24,770 nt of DNA, taken from NCBI GenBank assembly GCA_012522285.1, contig JAAYKS010000214.1, positions 1 through 24,770 on the forward strand, given 5' to 3'. This DNA is from Clostridiaceae bacterium (lineage in GTDB: Bacteria; Bacillota; Clostridia; Saccharofermentanales; UBA5734). Below the pieces are notes generated by a model. It was given only the letters and a program-made list of their open reading frames with translations, ran no database searches and had not been told where the DNA came from. Positions 20,136-24,770 of the stretch are shown in pieces (the stretch's first letter is position 1; each line of letters starts with the position of its first letter). The position numbers and the translations under genes are program-made.

Positions 20136-22037
20136 ATGGAAGTGAAGAATCTCAAAGTTGTAGTGGTAAGTGACAGCTCATCTACCGCTATTTATATCGA
20201 GTCAACGATATATGAAGCGCTACCGGGAGCAGAAGTATATGTTGCGCTCGATGAACTACAAGGAGCAAGCCTGGCGAAGATCGCAGAGCCTGATCTCATT
20301 TTGGTTGATATTTCGCTCTTGAGGAAAGCTGATATACAGATTGACCGGATATTTAAGAACGACAAAACCCTACAGTTGACCCCGATGCTTTTTGTCACAG
20401 ATTGGGAAGCCGATCGCGAACTGCATTCACGAGCAATTGAAGCCGGGGCAGAGGCGTTTCTTTTCAAACCCATCGATCGTTCCCTACTTATCACGCAATG
20501 TTCTGCGATGGCCAAAATCAAAGAAAGAAATGTGCTCATCAGTGCGCAAAAAGTCGAGCTCGAAGCTTTGGTCGAACAACGAACAAGTGCTCTCAAAAGA
20601 GAGATAGCAGAGCGGGAGCGACTCGAAATCGAACTGCGAAGTCGCGAAGAGATCTTTCGGTCTTACATCGAGAAAGCACCGATCGGTATCTTTGTTACGG
20701 ACGCAGCGGGCAAATACATCGAAGCGAATGCAGTGGCATGCCAGATGATGGGGCGTGCGAAAAATGAAGTTTTGCAACTATCTCTCTCCGATTTTCTGAT
20801 TCCAGATCACCTTGAACAAGGAATTGCAGGGTTTAGCGAACTCACAAACAAAGGCTTCATTGATACGGAATATAGAGTCAGAAAAAAGGATAATCAAGAA
20901 TATTGGATTAGCCTTCGTGCCACAAAGATCAATGACAATTGTTTCATTGCCTTTTGTAGTGATATTTCGGATCGTAAAGAAAAAGAAGCCAGGGTTGAGT
21001 ACTTGATCTACCACGACTCGCTGACCGGAGTGCACAACAGGGCATATTACGAAAAAGAGCTGAGTATTCTCGACACAGAAGAGAATCTACCCTTTTCCGT
21101 GATCCTTTCCGATGTCAATGGACTGAAACTGATCAACGATTCCATGGGGCATGCAGCCGGCGACAAGGTTCTTGTCGAAACCGCGAAATTGCTACGTGGA
21201 TTCAAGCGAGGGGAAGACAGATTTGCACGGGTGGGGGGAGACGAATTCACCTTATTGTTGCCCCGGACAAGCAACGAAGAGGCGCAGACTATTGTGAGTC
21301 GCATCCAGTCGGCATGCCGGCAGTATAAGGTCCATTTGCTGGAAGCAGCCATTCCACTGAGTGTTTCGTTGGGATATGCCACAAAAACAGGGGTCGCAGA
21401 ATCGTTTTCTAGCATCAGCAAATTGGCAGAAGATCATATGTATAGAAGAAAACTACTTGAACGTGAAAGCTTTCACAGCACCTTACTTGAGACCCTGAGG
21501 GTGTCATTGTTTGAGAGAAATCACGAAACAGAAGAACATGCCGCGAGATTGATTGGGCTTTCAAGAAAACTGGGCAGAGTGATGGGACTCAACAAGAACG
21601 CTCTGAATGATCTTGAGCTTTTGTCGACATTACATGATATTGGAAAAATAAGCATCGATAACAGCATTCTCCTCAAGCCGGACAAACTCTCTGCCAGTGA
21701 ATGGGTGGAAATGAAAAAACACCCCTCCACCGGATACAGAATCGCCATGGCCTCTACTGAACTCCGGTCAATCGCTGAATACATTCACTGTCATCACGAG
21801 CGCTGGGATGGCAAAGGCTACCCCCAAGGGCTCAGTGGTGAAAGCATTCCCTTGCTTTCCCGCGTGATTTCGATTGTGGATGCCTATGACGCCATGGTCA
21901 ATGATCGTCCCTACAGAAAGGCCATGACAAAAGAGGAAGCCATCGCCGAGATCTCCAGCAATTCCGGCAGCCAGTTTGATCCAACGCTCGCACCGCTGTT
22001 TATTTCGCTCATTCAGAAAATGGATATCAAGCTCTGA
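20136..22037 (+). CDS. REC-PAS-GGDEF-HD-GYP cyclic-di-GMP signalling protein
   Basis: The 633-residue cytoplasmic protein starts at ATG 20136 behind GGAGG. Domains in order: a receiver (1-125) with candidate phosphoacceptor D58 in LILVDIS and K111 in FLFKPID; a coiled coil (about 130-172); a PAS domain (173-285); GGDEF (290-440) with RVGGDEF (367-371) and an inhibitory-site RGED (358-361) exactly five residues upstream; and HD-GYP (450-625) with HDIGK (H500, D501), HHERWDGKGYP (553-563) and DAYDAMVNDRPYRKA. The diguanylate cyclase motif is canonical. The HD-GYP metal and substrate motifs are also intact, so both synthesis and hydrolysis of c-di-GMP are possible. The receiver has only one acidic residue (D13) in the first acidic pocket. 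There is no adjacent histidine kinase. The PQQ-type gene follows 23 bases later and may be co-transcribed. Codon use is more AT-rich than the flanks. Confidence 0.92.
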   Translation: MEVKNLKVVVVSDSSSTAIYIESTIYEALPGAEVYVALDELQGASLAKIAEPDLILVDISLLRKADIQIDRIFKNDKTLQLTPMLFVTDWEADRELHSRAIEAGAEAFLFKPIDRSLLITQCSAMAKIKERNVLISAQKVELEALVEQRTSALKREIAERERLEIELRSREEIFRSYIEKAPIGIFVTDAAGKYIEANAVACQMMGRAKNEVLQLSLSDFLIPDHLEQGIAGFSELTNKGFIDTEYRVRKKDNQEYWISLRATKINDNCFIAFCSDISDRKEKEARVEYLIYHDSLTGVHNRAYYEKELSILDTEENLPFSVILSDVNGLKLINDSMGHAAGDKVLVETAKLLRGFKRGEDRFARVGGDEFTLLLPRTSNEEAQTIVSRIQSACRQYKVHLLEAAIPLSVSLGYATKTGVAESFSSISKLAEDHMYRRKLLERESFHSTLLETLRVSLFERNHETEEHAARLIGLSRKLGRVMGLNKNALNDLELLSTLHDIGKISIDNSILLKPDKLSASEWVEMKKHPSTGYRIAMASTELRSIAEYIHCHHERWDGKGYPQGLSGESIPLLSRVISIVDAYDAMVNDRPYRKAMTKEEAIAEISSNSGSQFDPTLAPLFISLIQKMDIKL

Positions 22038-22060
22038 AATCCCGATCGGGGGGGATGAAT

Positions 22061-23371
22061 ATGAGAAGAAAAACGCTCCTGTTGACCTTGTTGGCGATGA
22101 TCACTTTGCTTTCCCTCCCTGCCTGCGATACTGTAAGCAACATCCCCAGCACTTCCTCTTTCGGAACCACCACAACCCGTGAGCAGACGATCACCCATCC
22201 GACCACTACGATGCCGACCGGCAGTATCCCGACGCCCACCACGGTACCGCTCCCGCCGGTTGAGTCCAATCCGCCCAATACCACCTATGCACCGGCGTTT
22301 TCCGGCCAGACCCGGATCGCAGGCGTCAAAACGACAACGCCCTATGACGTGAAAATCCTGACGAAGGATCTTGTCAGCCCTTGGGCTGTTTCCCCCCTGC
22401 CGGACGGTCGGCTGGTGATCACCGAAAAAGCAGGCACAATGCGAATCGCTACCACCACGGGGGAACTGAGCTCGCCCATCGGCGGGTTTCCCTCGGTGGA
22501 TGACCGCGGTCAGGGCGGGCTTCTCGATGTTGCGCCGTCTCCCGATTTTGCCGCCGACCGGATGCTCTATTTCACGTTGGCCGAAAGCACCCCGGCAGGA
22601 TCGCTCACTGCGGTCGCGCGGGGCCGGCTCTCCGATGACGAAACAATGGTCGAGCAGATCGAGATCCTGTGGCGCGCGATCCCCTACTATGACAACAGCA
22701 TGCATTTTGGCGGCCGGATTGTCTTTGATTCCAACGGCGACCTCTTTGTCTCAACTGGCGAACGTTCGGATCTTGCGACACGTCCGTTGGCACAAGATCT
22801 CGACAATGGATACGGCAAAGTCGTACATATCACAATCGAGGGCGAGCCCGTCTCGGACAATCCGTTTCTAGGACACCCCGGTGTCCTCCCTGAGATCTAT
22901 GCCTACGGATTGCGGAATGCACAAGGACTTGCCATCCACCCCTTGTCCGGAGAACTGTGGCTGGACGAAATGGGGCCGCGCGGCGGGGATGAACTGAACC
23001 TCGTCAAAGCCGGCAAGAACTACGGCTGGCCGGTCATCAGTTACGGTATCGAATATTCAGGACAACCCATTCCCGGCGGGTTGACAACCCAGGAGGGCAT
23101 GGAGCAGCCGGTGTATTACTGGGATCCCGTGATCGCACCCAGCGGGATGACCTTCTACCCCTATGACACGATTCCGGAATGGGAAAACAACCTGTTTATC
23201 GGAGGGCTAAGGGGTCAGCACATCGCAAGACTGGTGATCGAGGGAGATCGTGTGGTCGGCGAAGAGCGGTTATTGGCGTCGGAAGAGCAGCGTTTCCGCG
23301 ATGTCGCGGCCGGATTGGACGGCGCACTCTACGCGGTCACAGATGAGGGCTGGCTCTATCGGATCGGGTGA
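22061..23371 (+). CDS. PQQ-type sugar dehydrogenase (YliI/Gdh-B fold) lipoprotein
   Basis: ATG 22061 is chosen over ATG 22055 because the G-run before them overlaps the first but is spaced 4-6 bases from the second. The 436-residue protein has a lipoprotein signal peptide ending in LPAC (C22), a Thr/Pro/Ser-rich linker (about 30-85), and the six-bladed glucose/sorbosone dehydrogenase fold. Family motifs: SPWAVSPLPDGRLVITEK, MHFGGRIVFDSNGDLFVSTG, YGLRNAQGLAIHPLSGELW, EMGPRGGDELNLVKAGKNYG and WPVISYG. Family members oxidise aldose sugars with PQQ bound at the propeller centre, outside the cytoplasm. PQQ is rarely made by anaerobic Bacillota, so the cofactor and activity are open. It sits 23 bases after the GGDEF/HD-GYP gene. 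Confidence 0.87.
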   Translation: MRRKTLLLTLLAMITLLSLPACDTVSNIPSTSSFGTTTTREQTITHPTTTMPTGSIPTPTTVPLPPVESNPPNTTYAPAFSGQTRIAGVKTTTPYDVKILTKDLVSPWAVSPLPDGRLVITEKAGTMRIATTTGELSSPIGGFPSVDDRGQGGLLDVAPSPDFAADRMLYFTLAESTPAGSLTAVARGRLSDDETMVEQIEILWRAIPYYDNSMHFGGRIVFDSNGDLFVSTGERSDLATRPLAQDLDNGYGKVVHITIEGEPVSDNPFLGHPGVLPEIYAYGLRNAQGLAIHPLSGELWLDEMGPRGGDELNLVKAGKNYGWPVISYGIEYSGQPIPGGLTTQEGMEQPVYYWDPVIAPSGMTFYPYDTIPEWENNLFIGGLRGQHIARLVIEGDRVVGEERLLASEEQRFRDVAAGLDGALYAVTDEGWLYRIG

Positions 23372-23422
23372 TATCGGCAGCGTTTGACCCCGGTCACCCG
23401 GTACTTGCCTCTCTTCACGCGA

Positions 23423-24643
23423 TCAATCGATCGAGGCACTGGGCTCAATCAGTCCGGCCCGGTATCCCTTTTCGCTCAATGCCCGCAAAATGGCGTTCTT
23501 ATGGTCATGCCCGAATGCTTCGACTGTCACCTTGAGTTCTACGGCGGCATTCCGGTTCAGGCTGACAAATTGGTTGTGCTCCAACCGGATGATGTTCCCG
23601 GACAGATGCGCGACGATGTGGGAGATTTTCTCCAGTTCACCAGGCCGGTCCGGAAGCAGGACGGAAAACGTGAAGACACGGCCGCGGTAGATCAACCCGT
23701 GCTGGACCATCGAGGCAATCGTGATGACGTCCATGTTGCCACCCGACAGAATTGAAACGACATTCTTGCCAGTCATCTCCAAATGTCTCAATGCGGCGAC
23801 GCTGAGCAGCCCCGCATTTTCGACGACCAGCTTGTGTATCTCCATAGCGTTGAGGAAAGCATCGATCAGCTCTTCGTCTTCGATGGAAAGCATCCGGTCG
23901 ACATGCGCTTGAATATAGGGAAAAACCAACTCGCCAGGCTTGCTGACGGCAACCCCATCGGCGATCGTGCTGACACTGGCCAGCGAACAGACTTCGTCCT
24001 GCTCGAACGACAGTTTCATGCAGGCCGCCCCACACGGTTCGACCCCAATGATTTGAATATCCGGCTTCAACATTTTCGCGAGGGTGGCAACCCCTGCCGC
24101 CAGGCCTCCACCGCCGACCGGGAGAACGATGACATCGGTGTCCGGCAAATCTTCCAGAATCTCAAACGCGATGGTCCCCTGACCGGACGCGATATCCAGA
24201 TCGTTGAACGGATGGATGTAGGTCAATCCGGAGCGCTCCGCAAGAGCGCAGGCTTGTTCGTATGCCTCGTCATAGTTCTCCCCGTACAAGATCACTTTCG
24301 CGCCGTAGCCCTTGGTGTTGTTGACCTTGACGAGCGGTGTCGTGGCGGGCATGACGACCGTCGCTTTGAGTTTTTGCATCTGGGCAGCCAGGGCAACCCC
24401 TTGCGCGTGATTCCCGGCGGATGCCGTAATCAACCCGCATTTCTTCTGTTCCGCGTCGAGCCGTGCGATTTTCACAAACGCACCGCGCACTTTATACGCG
24501 CCCGTAACCTGGAGATTCTCCGGTTTAAAGTGGACGCGATTGCCGGTCAGCCGGGAGTAATGGCTGCTGTAAATAGGCGGAGTCTGGTTGACCACCGGTC
24601 TCAGAATCTCACGCGCATCGAGGAATTTCTCCATCGTCAACAT
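23423..24643 (-). CDS. ilvA: Threonine ammonia-lyase (PLP-dependent, ACT domain)
   Basis: The enzyme deaminates threonine to 2-oxobutanoate, feeding isoleucine synthesis or threonine catabolism. ATG 24643 follows GAGG by 7 bases. The 406-residue protein has a fold-type II PLP domain: VTGAYKVRGA with the Schiff-base lysine K51 (the family more often has TGSFKIRGA), SAGNHAQGVALAAQ, and the phosphate loop VGGGGLAAG. A single ACT domain (about 325-406: FSVLLPDRPGELEKISHIVA) follows, the short architecture of about 400 residues common in Bacillota and often called IlvA or TdcB; long E. coli-type IlvA has two ACT-like units. Regulation by isoleucine or valine is usual but not shown here. In the 100 bases upstream a minus-strand TATACT at 24683-24688 could be a -10; no T-box leader is evident. 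Confidence 0.95.
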   Translation of the reverse strand: MLTMEKFLDAREILRPVVNQTPPIYSSHYSRLTGNRVHFKPENLQVTGAYKVRGAFVKIARLDAEQKKCGLITASAGNHAQGVALAAQMQKLKATVVMPATTPLVKVNNTKGYGAKVILYGENYDEAYEQACALAERSGLTYIHPFNDLDIASGQGTIAFEILEDLPDTDVIVLPVGGGGLAAGVATLAKMLKPDIQIIGVEPCGAACMKLSFEQDEVCSLASVSTIADGVAVSKPGELVFPYIQAHVDRMLSIEDEELIDAFLNAMEIHKLVVENAGLLSVAALRHLEMTGKNVVSILSGGNMDVITIASMVQHGLIYRGRVFTFSVLLPDRPGELEKISHIVAHLSGNIIRLEHNQFVSLNRNAAVELKVTVEAFGHDHKNAILRALSEKGYRAGLIEPSASID

Positions 24644-24741
24644 GCTAGCACCTCACAAACACCTGGGAATGGATATGGAATCAGTATACGCCATGGGTAG
24701 TTGATGATATCCCAAACCCCGGCGGAAAAGCTACTGGACAG

Positions 24742-24768
24742 AAAAGGCCGTCTCTTGCGAAGCGGCCT
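24742..24768 (-). terminator. Intrinsic terminator of a minus-strand gene beyond the window
   Basis: Read on the minus strand, AGGCCG and CGGCCT (24745-24750 and 24763-24768 on the plus strand) form a 6-bp GC stem around a 12-base loop, followed by TTTTCTG. It lies upstream of ilvA, so it probably ends a gene to the right of the window, although a leader attenuator for ilvA cannot be excluded. Confidence 0.5.
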
Positions 24769-24770
24769 AA

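Noticed and set aside
23783..24700. Long open frame on the plus strand opposite the threonine ammonia-lyase
   Set aside because: It mirrors a well-conserved enzyme and has no domain or ribosome-site support. The same applies to the antisense frame opposite the c-di-AMP synthase (9115-9756).
1..24770. CRISPR arrays, tRNA or rRNA genes, insertion sequences, phage defence cassettes
   Set aside because: No regularly spaced repeats, cloverleaf-like segments, transposase motifs or known defence protein motifs were seen on either strand.

Overview
The window looks like the chromosome of a Gram-positive bacterium, probably a moderately GC-rich member of the Bacillota (Clostridia-like). The evidence is a CdaA-type c-di-AMP synthase next to glmM and glmS, Amidase_3 cell-wall hydrolases, lipoprotein signal peptides without outer-membrane genes, an LPxTG sortase signal, and strong AGGAGG ribosome sites, some with TTG or GTG starts. 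The species cannot be named from the sequence.

Left edge (1-1837, plus strand): a 5'-truncated FMN-binding protein with a flavinylation motif, followed by two polytopic membrane proteins. These resemble RnfE and RnfA but have lost the cysteines that hold the membrane iron-sulfur cluster in classical Rnf complexes.

Cell-envelope operon (10564 down to 1856, minus strand, seven genes): Crp-family regulator, a fused CdaA-CdaR c-di-AMP synthase, glmM, glmS, a stand-alone left-handed beta-helix (GlmU-like) acyltransferase, and two paralogous N-acetylmuramoyl-L-alanine amidases. It links amino-sugar precursor synthesis (GlcN-6-P, GlcN-1-P, probably GlcNAc-1-P), c-di-AMP signalling and peptidoglycan cleavage. 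A Crp-like palindrome overlaps the -35 of its promoter. Extended -10 elements suggest internal promoters before glmM and before the beta-helix gene.

Middle (10791-15408): a divergent nucleotidyltransferase-fold protein; then, on the minus strand, nagB (the catabolic counterpart of GlmS), a TRM11/RlmL-like methyltransferase and an FGGY sugar kinase.

Right-hand accessory region (15570-20135): a decayed MFS transporter, a CoA-disulfide-reductase-like flavoprotein, a Nudix hydrolase, a small DUF1413-like protein behind an operator-like inverted repeat, and a DUF3494 (ice-binding-like) LPxTG surface protein interrupted by one amber codon. Much of 17.6-22.0 kb is visibly more AT-rich than its flanks.

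Right end: a REC-PAS-GGDEF-HD-GYP c-di-GMP protein, a lipoprotein of the PQQ-type sugar dehydrogenase fold, and a convergent threonine ammonia-lyase (ilvA/tdcB type). No tRNA, rRNA, CRISPR array or insertion sequence was recognised.
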